Assembly (NCBI RefSeq): GCF_024584805.1
Contig: NZ_CP075715.1
Span: 5,138,526-5,202,525, forward strand
Length of the DNA stretch: 64,000 nt
Origin: Streptomyces sp. FIT100
Lineage (GTDB): Bacteria > Actinomycetota > Actinomycetes > Streptomycetales > Streptomycetaceae
Direction of reading: 5' to 3'
A program made the translations under genes and the position numbers. Every line of letters begins with the position of its first letter. Position 1 is the stretch's first letter. The notes beneath the pieces were generated by a model. That model had not been told where the DNA came from. It searched no databases and worked only from the letters and a program-made list of their open reading frames with translations. This document shows positions 7,546-15,993 of the stretch, one piece after another.

Positions 7546-8868
7546 GTGCGAGCACTGCGCACCGGGGTGCTGCTCCTGCTGGCCGCCGTCCCCGCGCTGC
7601 TCTTCGGCAGCGCGGGGACGGCGCAGGCGCACCCCTTCGGAACCCCGCCCGTCGTGAAGATCGAGGCGGCGGGCACCTCGGTCGAGGCAACCTGGTCCGC
7701 GCAACGCGACGATGTCGCCGTGCTGGAGAGGGAGTCCGGCGGCGACACGGCGGGCTATCTGCGCGAGCACATCGCCGTACGCCAGGACGGCCGCGCCTGC
7801 CCGGTCGACCGGGCGGCGGGGTTGACGCTCCGCTTCGTCTGCCCGCGGGACGTGGACCGGATCGAGCTGACGGTCACGGCGCTGACGGACGTCAACACCG
7901 CCTACCGCACACTGTCGGTGACGGACGCGGGCGAGGGCGGGCTGCACACGGCCGGGGAGCCGACGCGGACGCTGGGCCTCGGCCCGGCGGCGGCGGGGAA
8001 CGGAGCGGCGTCCCCGGCCTGGACGTGGTCCTGGACCACCGACCTGACGTCGCTGCTCGACCACGGAGCCGCCCTGCCGGTGGCGCTGCTGGTGGCGGCG
8101 GCCGTGGGCGCGCTGCACGCGTGCGCGCCGGGCCACGGGAAGTCGCTGGCGGCCGGGTATCTCGTGGGCGCCCACGGCAGACCGCGCGACGCGGTGTGGC
8201 TCGGCGGGATCGTCGCCGTGATGCACACGCTCTCGGTCGCGGCCCTGGCGGTCGGCTGGTGGCTGGCGGCGAACAGCACGCCGGACATGGCGGCGCTGGC
8301 GGGGTGGTTGCAGCTGGTCGCGGCGCTGGTGGTGGCGGGGGTGGGCGTGAGCCTGCTGCGGCGGCACCTGCGCCACCGCAAGCACCATCACCACCACGAC
8401 CGTCGTCACCACGGCCACGATCACGACCACGACCGCGATCACGACCATCACCGTGATCACCATCACGGGCACAGTCATGGCAACGGGCACGGGCATGATC
8501 ACGGGCACAGTCACCACATCCCGGACGCGCCCTCGCTGCTCACCTGGCGCGGCCTCGTGCTGCTCGGCGCATCGGGCGGGCTGCTGCCCTCCCCGTCGGC
8601 GTTCCTCGTGCTGCTCACGGGTCTGCTGACCGGCGAGGTCGGCAGCGCCCTCGCGATGGTCGCCGCCTTCGGCGTCGGCATGGCGCTGACGCTCACCGGT
8701 GTCGGCCTGGTCGTGCTGCGCGGCCGTGACGCGCTGCTGGACCGCGTCTCGCGTTCGGCGGCCCTGCGTACGTGGAGCCTGCGCGTTCCGCTCTTCGCCG
8801 CCTCCGCGGTGGTGGCCGGAGGGACGGTGGCCTCGGCCGTGGCCGCGGGTCATCTCCTCGCGCCGTAA
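7546..8868 (+). CDS. NicO-type nickel/cobalt transporter with histidine-rich loop
   Basis: 440 residues from GTG 7546 with AGGGGAAG upstream. A signal-like helix is followed by an exported domain of about 150 residues, then a six-helix transporter. HACAPGHGKSLAAGYLVG near residue 190 is the NicO/RcnA/HupE-type signature for Ni2+/Co2+ transport. Residues about 281-325 are an extraordinary His/Asp/Arg tract with many HDHD and HHHH runs, probably a cytoplasmic metal-sensing or buffering loop. Only 15 bases separate it from the phosphoesterase gene, so the two are probably one mRNA. Direction (uptake or efflux) cannot be decided; the RcnA-like His loop leans to efflux. Confidence 0.85.
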   Translation: MRALRTGVLLLLAAVPALLFGSAGTAQAHPFGTPPVVKIEAAGTSVEATWSAQRDDVAVLERESGGDTAGYLREHIAVRQDGRACPVDRAAGLTLRFVCPRDVDRIELTVTALTDVNTAYRTLSVTDAGEGGLHTAGEPTRTLGLGPAAAGNGAASPAWTWSWTTDLTSLLDHGAALPVALLVAAAVGALHACAPGHGKSLAAGYLVGAHGRPRDAVWLGGIVAVMHTLSVAALAVGWWLAANSTPDMAALAGWLQLVAALVVAGVGVSLLRRHLRHRKHHHHHDRRHHGHDHDHDRDHDHHRDHHHGHSHGNGHGHDHGHSHHIPDAPSLLTWRGLVLLGASGGLLPSPSAFLVLLTGLLTGEVGSALAMVAAFGVGMALTLTGVGLVVLRGRDALLDRVSRSAALRTWSLRVPLFAASAVVAGGTVASAVAAGHLLAP

Positions 8869-8887
8869 CGCGCGTACGCGTACGAGA

Positions 8888-8916
8888 AGGGCGCCCCTGC
8901 CGTGCAGGGGCGCCCT
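8888..8916. terminator. Bidirectional terminator between nicO-like gene and ahpD
   Basis: Perfect 13-bp stem AGGGCGCCCCTGC (8888-8900) with 8904-8916 and a 3-base loop, midway between two convergent genes. Confidence 0.85.
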
Positions 8917-8937
8917 CATCGCACTGATGCCGTGTCG

Positions 8938-9477
8938 TCAGCCGGCCAGAACGGCCTCGGCCTCAAGCGTCGTGCCGACCGCCTGGATCACCGAAGCGAT
9001 CTTGAAGGCTTCCTGGATGACATCGCGCTCGACGCCCGCCTTGCGCAGGACCTGCTCGTGCGAGTCGAGGCACTGGCCGCAGCCGTTGATCGCGGAGACC
9101 GCGAGCGACCACAGCTCGAAGTCGGTCTTCTCGACGCCCGGGTTGCCGATGACGTTCATCCGCAGGCCCGCGCGCAGCGTCCCGTACTCCGGGTCCGACA
9201 GCAGGTGCCGGGTCCGGTAGAAGACGTTGTTCATCGCCATGATCGCTGCGGCGGACTTGGCGGCGGTGTACGCCTCGGCCGAGAGGTTCGCCTTGGCCTC
9301 GGGCTCCAGCTCGCGCAGCACGATCGGCGAGCGCGAGGCGATCGCGCAGGCGAGGACCGTGCCCCACAGCTGCTGCTGCGGCAGTTCGCTGTTGCCGATC
9401 ACCGAACCGAGGTTCAGCTTCAGGTCCTTGGCGTAGTCCGGCAGCGCGGACTTCAGCTCATCGAGGGCCATGCTCAC
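8938..9477 (-). CDS. ahpD: Alkyl hydroperoxidase AhpD
   Basis: 179 residues, the usual AhpD length. NGCGQCLDSH gives the catalytic Cys133-x-x-Cys136 and proton-relay His140, with Glu121 also present, matching the M. tuberculosis enzyme. AhpD reduces AhpC after peroxide turnover, with electrons from dihydrolipoamide proteins. The ATG overlaps the ahpC stop as ATGA, so translation is coupled and ahpC-ahpD is one operon. Expected to be under OxyR, which is divergently encoded next door. Confidence 0.95.
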   Translation of the reverse strand: MSMALDELKSALPDYAKDLKLNLGSVIGNSELPQQQLWGTVLACAIASRSPIVLRELEPEAKANLSAEAYTAAKSAAAIMAMNNVFYRTRHLLSDPEYGTLRAGLRMNVIGNPGVEKTDFELWSLAVSAINGCGQCLDSHEQVLRKAGVERDVIQEAFKIASVIQAVGTTLEAEAVLAG

Positions 9478-10028
9478 TCACCGGCCAGCAGCTTGACCGC
9501 GTCGAGGGTGTTCTCGCCCTTGGTCCAGTTGCAGGGGCACAGCTCGTCGGTCTGCAGGGCGTCGAGGACCCGCAGGACCTCCTTGGGGTTACGGCCGACG
9601 GAGCCGGCGGTCACCATCGTGAACTGGATCTCGTTGTTCGGGTCCACGATGAAGACGGCGCGCTGGGCGAAGCCGTCCTCGCCCTCGATGCCGAGGTCGC
9701 GCATGAGCTCGTGCTTGGAGTCGGCCAGCATCGGGAAGGGCAGGTCACGAAGGTCGTCGTGGTCCTTGCGCCAGGCGTGGTGGACGAACTCGGAGTCGCC
9801 GGAGAAGCCGAGGATCTGGGCGTCGCGGTCGGCGAACTCGTCGTTCAGCTTGCCGAACGCGGCGATCTCGGTGGGGCAGACGAAGGTGAAGTCCTTGGGC
9901 CACGCGAAGACCACCTTCCACTTGCCCTCGTAGGACTTGTGGGTGATCTGCTCGAACTCCTTGCCGCTCTCCAGCGAGACGCAGGCGGTCAGCTCGAACG
10001 TGGGGAACTGGTCACCGACAGTGAGCAC
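9474..10028 (-). CDS. ahpC: Alkyl hydroperoxide reductase AhpC (2-Cys peroxiredoxin)
   Basis: 184 residues from the GTG at 10028, which has AAGGAGAG just upstream; longer in-frame extensions have no ribosome site. Peroxidatic cysteine Cys51 lies in FTFVCPTEIAAF, and the resolving cysteines are in the ELCPCNW segment near residue 166. It reduces hydrogen peroxide and organic peroxides in the cytoplasm with AhpD as partner. The gene is first in the ahpCD operon and diverges from oxyR across 131 bases. Confidence 0.96.
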   Translation of the reverse strand: MLTVGDQFPTFELTACVSLESGKEFEQITHKSYEGKWKVVFAWPKDFTFVCPTEIAAFGKLNDEFADRDAQILGFSGDSEFVHHAWRKDHDDLRDLPFPMLADSKHELMRDLGIEGEDGFAQRAVFIVDPNNEIQFTMVTAGSVGRNPKEVLRVLDALQTDELCPCNWTKGENTLDAVKLLAGE

Positions 10029-10159
10029 GCGCTCTCCTTGCACATCGGAAAACCCCTCGTGAGGGCTTCCTGGGGGTTGGACGGAGCTCCACCCTGGCAC
10101 AGAGTGCATTGATCGCGGAAATAGCTAGAATGGGTCGCCGTGATCGGAGGTGGTTATCA
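10029..10159. promoter_or_regulatory. Divergent ahpC/oxyR promoter region
   Basis: 131 bases between the two starts. TAGAAT (10126-10131) is a plausible -10 box for oxyR, and ATAGCTAGAAT (10121-10131) recalls half of the ATAG-type OxyR recognition element. GGAGG (10146-10150) is the oxyR ribosome site. Control of both genes by OxyR is known for the S. coelicolor homologue and is inferred here. Confidence 0.55.
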
Positions 10160-11146
10160 GTGGCGGCGATGAATACGGTGAATACGGTGACCCGGGGCAA
10201 GCAGACCGGCCGGCAATCCGGTAAACAGCCCAGCCTGGCGCAGCTGCGCGCCTTCGCTGCCGTGGCCGAGCATCTGCACTTCCGGGACGCCGCGGCCGCC
10301 ATCGGGATGAGCCAGCCCGCGCTCTCCGGGGCCGTGTCGGCGCTGGAGGAGGCACTGGGTGTCCAGCTGCTGGAGCGTACGACGCGGAAGGTGCTGCTGT
10401 CGCCCGCCGGGGAACGGCTCGCGGTCCGGGCCAAGGCCGTCCTCGACGCGGTGGGCGAGCTGATGGAGGAGGCCGAGGCGGTGCGGGCGCCGTTCACCGG
10501 GGTGCTGCGGCTGGGGGTGATCCCGACCGTGGCGCCGTACCTGCTGCCGAGCGTGCTGCGGCTGGTCCACGAGCGGTACCCCGAACTCGACCTCCAGGTC
10601 CACGAGGAGCAGACCTCCTCCCTGCTGGAGGGGCTGTCCGGGGGGCGGCTCGACCTGCTGCTGCTCGCGGTGCCGCTGGGGGTGCCCGGGGTGACCGAAC
10701 TGCCGCTGTTCGACGAGGACTTCGTCCTCGTCACACCGGAGGAGCACTGGCTCGGGGACCGCCAGGACGTTCCGCGCGAGGCGCTGAAGGAGCTCCCGCT
10801 GCTGCTGCTCGACGAGGGGCACTGTCTGCGCGACCAGGCCCTCGACATCTGCCGCGAGGCGGGCCGTACGGAGGGCGCCCCGGTCACCACGACGGCGGCC
10901 GGCCTGTCCACGCTGGTCCAGCTGGTGGCGGGCGGGCTCGGGGTGACGCTGCTGCCGCGAACGGCGGTCGCGGTCGAGACGGGCCGCGATCCGGCCCTGA
11001 CGACGGCCTACTTCGCCGACCCGGCCCCCGTGCGCCGCGTCGCCCTGGCCATGCGCGCGGGCGCGGCCCGCCAGGACGAGTTCGAGGAGTTCGCATCGGC
11101 GCTACGGGGTGCGCTGCGGGGCTTGCCGGTACGGCTGGCAGGCTGA
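10160..11146 (+). CDS. oxyR: Peroxide-sensing LysR-type regulator OxyR
   Basis: 328 residues from GTG 10160, nine bases after GGAGG; an ATG at 10169 is a close alternative. LysR helix-turn-helix at about residues 26-84 (FRDAAAAIGMSQPALSGAVS) and a C-terminal substrate-binding-like domain. The redox pair is Cys222 and Cys231 in HCLRDQALDIC, the same nine-residue spacing as Cys199/Cys208 of E. coli OxyR. It senses hydrogen peroxide by disulfide formation and activates ahpCD. The gene is followed by a one-kilobase repeat array rather than by another gene. Confidence 0.95.
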   Translation: MAAMNTVNTVTRGKQTGRQSGKQPSLAQLRAFAAVAEHLHFRDAAAAIGMSQPALSGAVSALEEALGVQLLERTTRKVLLSPAGERLAVRAKAVLDAVGELMEEAEAVRAPFTGVLRLGVIPTVAPYLLPSVLRLVHERYPELDLQVHEEQTSSLLEGLSGGRLDLLLLAVPLGVPGVTELPLFDEDFVLVTPEEHWLGDRQDVPREALKELPLLLLDEGHCLRDQALDICREAGRTEGAPVTTTAAGLSTLVQLVAGGLGVTLLPRTAVAVETGRDPALTTAYFADPAPVRRVALAMRAGAARQDEFEEFASALRGALRGLPVRLAG

Positions 11147-11149
11147 CGG

Positions 11150-12164
11150 GCCTGCTCCCCCCGCCCCGCCCTTTCCCGCCCCGGGGCTCCGCCCCAGCCC
11201 CCGCCGGGGCGTCTGCCACGGATTCCGGTTCCGGGGCTCTGCCCCAGCCCTGCCGGGGCCCGGAGCAGGCCCGTTCTGGGGTCTGTCCCGGCTCCCGCCT
11301 GGGGTCTGCCCGGACCCGGCGGGGGCTTCGCCCTCAGCCCTGCCGGGATCTGCCCGGACCTGGCGAGGGCTTCGCCCCGGGCCCGCCAACGGGCTTCCGT
11401 AGCCTGTGGTTTCGGGGGCTTCGTCCCTGGCCCCGCGGAGGTGTCTGCCGCGAATCCTGGTTCCGGGGGCCTGCCCCAGCCCTGCCGGGGCCCGGAGCAG
11501 GCCCGTTCTGGGGTCTGTCCCGGCTCCCGCCTGGGGTCTGCCCGGACCTGGCGGGGGCTTCGCCCCCAGCCCCCGCCGGTGCGTCTGCCGCGGCCCGTGG
11601 TTCCGGGCTCTTCCGCAGGTCCCTGCCGGGGTCTGCCTCGGATCCCGCCGGGGGTCCGCCAGGGGCCTGGCTTTGAAGGCTTCACCTCAGCCTTCTCGGG
11701 GCTCGGCCCCTGGCCCGGCCGAGGTGTCTGCCGCGAATCCTGGTTCCGGAGGTCTGCCCCAGACCTGCCGGAGCCGTTCCAGGCCGCTGCTGGGATCTGC
11801 TCCGGACCTGGCGGGGGCTTCGCCCAGGGCCCGCCAACGGACTTCCGTGGACTGTGGTTTCGGGGCTTCGCCCCAGGCCCCGCGGAGGTGTCTGCCGCGG
11901 ATTTTGGCTCCGGGGGTTCTGCCTCAGACCTGCCGGGCCGTGCCAGGCCGCTGCCGGGATCTGCCCTGGCTCCCGCCGGGGTCTGCCCCGGACCTGGCGG
12001 GGCTTCGCCCCAGGGCTCGCCAACGGGCTTTCCTGGCCCGTGGTTTCGGGGGCTCGGCCTCAGGTCTCACCGGGGGAGGGGTTGCCCAGGCTCCCGCCGG
12101 GGGTCTGCCCCGGGGGCCGGGCGGGGCGCCGGGCGGCTCGGTCGGCCGGCACCCCCGCGGTGCG
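11150..12164. repeat. Gene-free array of degenerate GC-rich repeats
   Basis: About 1 kb without a credible gene. Units are anchored by GTCTGCCGCG-like words at 11211, 11443, 11583, 11726 and 11890. Two stretches of about 78 bases (11239-11316 and 11471-11548) are identical. Each unit carries self-complementary words such as GGGGGCTTCGCCCCC and GGGGCTCCGCCCC that would fold into short hairpins. Other recurring words are CTGCCGGGATCTGC and CGCCAACGGGCTT. Long open frames across it are artefacts of composition: no start with a ribosome site, no recognisable domain, Pro/Arg/Gly-rich translation. Confidence 0.75.
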
Positions 12165-14492
12165 TTACTCCGTACGCAGACCCTCCGGGCGCATCAGGCG
12201 CCACAGCGGCGGGAGGCTCAGCAGGGTCACCACCAGGACCACCCCTGCCCCGATCCCGGCCATCGCCGCGACCGGCACCCAGTCGACCCCCACCGGAACG
12301 TCCGCCATCTTCAGCAGGACCGCGCCCAGGCCCAGGCCGACCGCCGTGGACAGGGCCAGGCCGAGGGCGATCGGGATGGCCGTCTGCCAGAGCACCGACA
12401 GGCTCAGGGTCGAGCGGCGCGTGCCGAATGCGACGAGGGCGGAGAGCAGCTTCTTGCGCTCTCGCAGCTGCTCCAGCTGCGAGACGAGCAGACTCGCACC
12501 GATCAGCAGCAGCACGCACGTCGCTCCGACGAACAGCCCGGTACGGATCGACGCGAAGCGTCCGGACTGCTCGGACGACCGGAGCTGGGCCACGGTCAGC
12601 AGCGGGTCGGCGCGGACCACGGCCGTACGCGCGTGCTCGATCGCGTCCGGCACGGACGGGTCGGTCTGGACGTAGATCGACGCGAACCGGTTCGTGCCGA
12701 GGCCCTTGGGCGCCGCGCCCGGCGTGGCGAGGATGCCGCTGCGCTCCGTACCGCTGGGGTCGGGGCGGCTCTCGGCCTCCTTGGCGTTCGCGGGCAGGGT
12801 CCACGCGACCGCCGCCGAGCCGCCGTCGTTGTAGATGTTGCCGGTGTACAGCTTCCGGCCGGGCTTCGCGATCGCCTGCGTGCCGGCGTCGTCGTATCCG
12901 CCGCGCAGGACGAAGGTGTCGCCGTCGGTGCAGGAGGGCAGGTGTGCGACCTCGCGAAGGGCGGCGCAGCTGCCGATGGTGAGCGTGGTCGCCTTGCCGG
13001 GGTCGGGCGCCTCGGCGGCGACGTCGGTCATCGCCAGCATTGTCGTCCTGGCGACACCCTTGGCCGCGCCGATCTGCCGGGCGATCGCCTCGGCCCGTCC
13101 GGCGGACGCGCTGCCGCCCGGGATGATCGCGGAGAACGACGCCCGGGCCGGGTCCTGCCCGGTCACCCTGGTGTAGTCCCCTTCCACGCCCGAGAACAGC
13201 ATCTGCAGCGCGATCGCCCCGGCCACCGCCACGGCGATGCCGTTGACCAGCCGGGCCGCGGCTCCGCTGCTCAACTGGAGCCGTCGGGCGGCCAGTTGCC
13301 AGGAGACCGAGCCGCCGCCGAGCCGGGCGACGACCGTCTCGACCAGCCACGGCAGCAGCGCCGTGATGCCGACCAGGATGAGGACGACACCGCTGATCAC
13401 CCGCCACTGGCTGAACTCGCCCGCGTTCCTGCCCTGCCCGATCATCGGGAAGAGCGCGGCGAGTCCGGCGAGCGGCACCAGCAGCCGCCACCAGATCCGG
13501 CGCCGCGCGGGCCTCGCCGTACGGACGACACCGAGCGGCTCGATCACCACGCCGCGCAGCGCGAACAGCGTCACGCCGACCGCCGCGGCCGGCACGGCGA
13601 GGGCGACGAGCACGGCCAGCCACGGCGTCGGGGCGAGATCACCGGGGAAGACGCTCAGGCGGTACAGATCGACCCCGGCGGCCAGCTCGCGCGCCGCCAG
13701 GAAGAACCCGGCGCCCAGCACCAGCCCGGCCGTGGAACCGGCCAGGGCCTCGCCCGCCGCGATGCGCCGCACCATCCGGCCGTCGGCGCCGACCAGCCGC
13801 AGCGCCGCCAGCCGCCGGTCGCGGCGCTCGCCGCCGAAGCGGACGGCGGCCGCGATGAAGACGGCGACGGGCATCAGCAGGGCCACGAAGACCAGCACGA
13901 TGAGGAGGGTGAGTACGGGGTCGAGGGCCTCCGGCTTCGCGGAGTTGTCGAAGCCGGTGATCCGCGGTGTCGTTCCGCTGCCCTTGAGGGCCTCGTTGGT
14001 CTCGTAATAGGCGAGTTCGCGGGGGCCGACCAGCCCCTCGTCGCCGATGATCGCGGTGACCTTCCCCGGCAGGCGCTCGCGCAGCAGGGCGCCTGCCGGG
14101 GACTTCAGCAGGGCGTCGAGCGCGGGCGAGACGGCCATCTCGCCGGGGGCGGGGAAGCGGGACAGGCCCGGCGGGACCGGTGCGTCAGGGCCCTCGGGCA
14201 GGACCCGTCGGCCGTAGATCTCCTTGTCGCGGAACTGCGTGTCGGCCAGGTCGATGAGCAGGGTGTCGCGCCCGGGCTTCTCGGCGGTGGGCGCGGTGTG
14301 CGTGCTCCGTGCGTCCCCGCGGGCGTCGCGCGCGGCGAGCGCGCTCGGGATCGCGGTCGTGACGAGCAGCAGCGCCACGCCCAGGCCGACCCCGACGCCC
14401 GTGAGGAGCGTACGGGTCCAGCCCTCACGGCCGCCGCTCACCGCGAACCTGGCGCCCATGAGGAGATCGCGGATCCAGGTACGAGCGGTCAC
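12165..14492 (-). CDS. ABC transporter permease, FtsX-like
   Basis: 775 residues from the GTG at 14492, which overlaps the stop of the ATPase gene as GTGA. Layout: one N-terminal helix (GVGVGLGVALLLVTTA, about 30-50), a large extracytoplasmic domain, three helices with FtsX features (about 220-350), a second set of central helices, another extracytoplasmic domain, and three C-terminal helices (FVGATCVLLLIGASLLVSQL onward). This is the MacB/FtsX-type duplicated permease of about 10 helices. Such systems move peptides, lipids or antibiotics out of the cell or pull on envelope proteins; the substrate is unknown. Third gene of the padR operon. Confidence 0.88.
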   Translation of the reverse strand: MTARTWIRDLLMGARFAVSGGREGWTRTLLTGVGVGLGVALLLVTTAIPSALAARDARGDARSTHTAPTAEKPGRDTLLIDLADTQFRDKEIYGRRVLPEGPDAPVPPGLSRFPAPGEMAVSPALDALLKSPAGALLRERLPGKVTAIIGDEGLVGPRELAYYETNEALKGSGTTPRITGFDNSAKPEALDPVLTLLIVLVFVALLMPVAVFIAAAVRFGGERRDRRLAALRLVGADGRMVRRIAAGEALAGSTAGLVLGAGFFLAARELAAGVDLYRLSVFPGDLAPTPWLAVLVALAVPAAAVGVTLFALRGVVIEPLGVVRTARPARRRIWWRLLVPLAGLAALFPMIGQGRNAGEFSQWRVISGVVLILVGITALLPWLVETVVARLGGGSVSWQLAARRLQLSSGAAARLVNGIAVAVAGAIALQMLFSGVEGDYTRVTGQDPARASFSAIIPGGSASAGRAEAIARQIGAAKGVARTTMLAMTDVAAEAPDPGKATTLTIGSCAALREVAHLPSCTDGDTFVLRGGYDDAGTQAIAKPGRKLYTGNIYNDGGSAAVAWTLPANAKEAESRPDPSGTERSGILATPGAAPKGLGTNRFASIYVQTDPSVPDAIEHARTAVVRADPLLTVAQLRSSEQSGRFASIRTGLFVGATCVLLLIGASLLVSQLEQLRERKKLLSALVAFGTRRSTLSLSVLWQTAIPIALGLALSTAVGLGLGAVLLKMADVPVGVDWVPVAAMAGIGAGVVLVVTLLSLPPLWRLMRPEGLRTE

Positions 14493-15175
14493 AGGGCGCG
14501 CTCCATGTCCCGGGACTTCCCGTCGCGCACGACGATCTCGCGGTCCGAGTACGCGGCGACGCGGGCCTCGTGGGTGACGAGGACGACGGCGGCGTTGGTG
14601 GACCGGGCGGCCTCGGTGAGCAGCTGCATCACGCGCTCGCCGTTGAACGAGTCGAGCGCGCCGGTCGGTTCGTCGGCGAAGAGCACGCGCGGGCCGGTGA
14701 CGAGGGAGCGGGCGACCGCGACGCGCTGGCCCTGTCCGCCGGAGACCTCGCCGGGCCGCTTGGCCGCGAGCTGGTCGACCTCCAGGCGCCGCATCCACTC
14801 CAGGGCGGTGCGCTCGGCGTCCTTGCGCCGTGTGCCGTTCAGGCGGAGCGGCAGGGCGACGTTCTCGACGCAGGTCAGTTCGGGCACGAGCTGGCCGAAC
14901 TGGAAGACGAAGCCGAACTCGCCGCGGCGCAGGGCGCTGCGCTCGGCGTCGTTCATCGCCGAGAGCTCACGGCCGCCGTAGGTGATGGTGCCCGAGTCGG
15001 GGGTGACGATCCCGGCGAGGCAGTGCAGCAGCGTCGACTTGCCGGAGCCGGACGGGCCCATGACGGCGACGACCTCGCCAGGGTGGATGGAGAAATCGGC
15101 CCCGTCGAGGGCCTTGGTGGGTCCGTACGCCTTGTGGAGGCCGTCGGCGGTGAGCAGGGAACCGGCGGGGGTCAC
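14489..15175 (-). CDS. ABC transporter ATP-binding protein, MacB/LolD type
   Basis: 228 residues from the GTG at 15175, preceded by GGAGG inside the end of padR and overlapping its stop as GTGA. Walker A GPSGSGKST, signature VSGGQGQRVAVARSL (GQGQ in place of the more usual GQQQ), Walker B VLFADEPTGALD, and H-loop VTHEARV are all present, so it should be active. It powers the FtsX-like permease encoded immediately downstream. Translation of all three genes looks coupled. Confidence 0.93.
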   Translation of the reverse strand: MTPAGSLLTADGLHKAYGPTKALDGADFSIHPGEVVAVMGPSGSGKSTLLHCLAGIVTPDSGTITYGGRELSAMNDAERSALRRGEFGFVFQFGQLVPELTCVENVALPLRLNGTRRKDAERTALEWMRRLEVDQLAAKRPGEVSGGQGQRVAVARSLVTGPRVLFADEPTGALDSFNGERVMQLLTEAARSTNAAVVLVTHEARVAAYSDREIVVRDGKSRDMERAL

Positions 15176-15696
15176 TTGACGACCTCCTTCGCGAGCGCGT
15201 CGAGCCGGGCCGCGGTCAGTTCCAGCCAGCGCAGGTCGGCTTCGAGGTGGAAGAGCGCGTGGTCGCATATGAGCTGGTCGGCGAGGTCGCCGCGGCGCTT
15301 GCGGTCGGTGAGGATGCGCATCAGCCGCAGATGCTCCGAGCGCTGGGTGTCGAGCAGCTCGGCGGCGCCGCGCCCGGTGAGCAGGGCGAGGACGACCTTG
15401 GTGTAGAGGGTCGACTGGAGGTACGGCTCCGGCTTCTCGGGCGTGCCCAGCCACCGGGCGACGTCGGTGACGCCGGCCTCGGTGATCGCGTACCGCTTGC
15501 GCTCGGGGCCGCCGCCGGGCTCGATGCCGTCGACCTCGACGAGGCCGTTCTTCAGCAGGCGGGACATGGTCGAGTAGACCTGGCCGTAGGCGAGTGGCCG
15601 GTCGTGGCCGAACTTCTCGTCGAAGGCGCGCTTGAGGTCGTAGCCGTGCCGGGGGCCGGACTCCAGGAGTCCGAGGAGTGTGTGACCGATGGACAT
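15172..15696 (-). CDS. PadR family transcriptional regulator
   Basis: 174 residues. N-terminal winged helix (LLGLLESGPRHGYDLKRAFD, then GQVYSTMSRLLKNGLV) and a C-terminal dimerisation helix (about 90-170) with the length of PadR subfamily 2. It heads the operon with the ABC ATPase and permease and probably represses it until a transported compound binds. There is no ribosome site: a TACAGT box lies seven bases before the ATG, suggesting a leaderless mRNA, and a perfect inverted repeat abuts that box. Confidence 0.92.
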   Translation of the reverse strand: MSIGHTLLGLLESGPRHGYDLKRAFDEKFGHDRPLAYGQVYSTMSRLLKNGLVEVDGIEPGGGPERKRYAITEAGVTDVARWLGTPEKPEPYLQSTLYTKVVLALLTGRGAAELLDTQRSEHLRLMRILTDRKRRGDLADQLICDHALFHLEADLRWLELTAARLDALAKEVVK

Positions 15697-15703
15697 ACCG
15701 AAG

Positions 15704-15744
15704 ACTGTACACCGTGGGTATACATGCGATGTATACCCACGGTG
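15704..15744 (-). promoter_or_regulatory. PadR operator and promoter
   Basis: Perfect 15-bp inverted repeat CACCGTGGGTATACA (15710-15724) with its complement at 15730-15744 and 5-base spacer. On the minus strand the -10-like TACAGT (15709-15704) is immediately adjacent, seven bases from the padR ATG. Probably the autoregulatory operator. Confidence 0.8.
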
Positions 15745-15765
15745 CTGAGTGAAGGTCCCGCCGGA

Positions 15766-15993
15766 TCACCGAGGGTCCGGCGGTTCCTTCGGGGGCCGCC
15801 CCCGGCGGGGGATCGGGCGGGTCGAGGCCGGCAGCCGGCCCGCCTCGGCCAGCGCACGGCGGAGCAGGAACTCGATCTGGGCGTTCGCGCTGCGCAGTTC
15901 GTCGGAGGCCCAGCGGGCCAGCGCCTCGTGGACGGCGGGGTCCAGTCGCAGCAGCACCTGCTTGCGCTCGGGCGGCGGGGGAGGGGGTGTCAC
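15766..15993 (-). CDS. Small ribbon-helix-helix-like protein
   Basis: 75 residues from a GTG overlapping the SPFH gene stop (GTGA). A polyproline start (TPPPPPPE) leads into KQVLLRLDPAVHEALARWA and SANAQIEFLLRRALAEAG, the strand-helix-helix pattern of Arc/CopG-type DNA-binding proteins, followed by a basic PRRGRPP tail that looks like an AT-hook. It is translationally coupled to the SPFH gene and may regulate that operon. DNA binding is inferred from pattern only. Confidence 0.75.
   Translation of the reverse strand: MTPPPPPPERKQVLLRLDPAVHEALARWASDELRSANAQIEFLLRRALAEAGRLPASTRPIPRRGRPPKEPPDPR

Noticed and set aside
11200..12100. CRISPR array
   Set aside because: Repeat units differ in length and sequence, are not separated by unique spacers of constant size, and there are no cas genes.
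11406..14981. A plus-strand open frame of about 1190 codons across the repeat array and the ABC permease gene
   Set aside because: It is antisense to a clear FtsX-like permease and ATPase, and its first part is repeat DNA with Pro/Arg/Gly-rich translation and no ribosome site.
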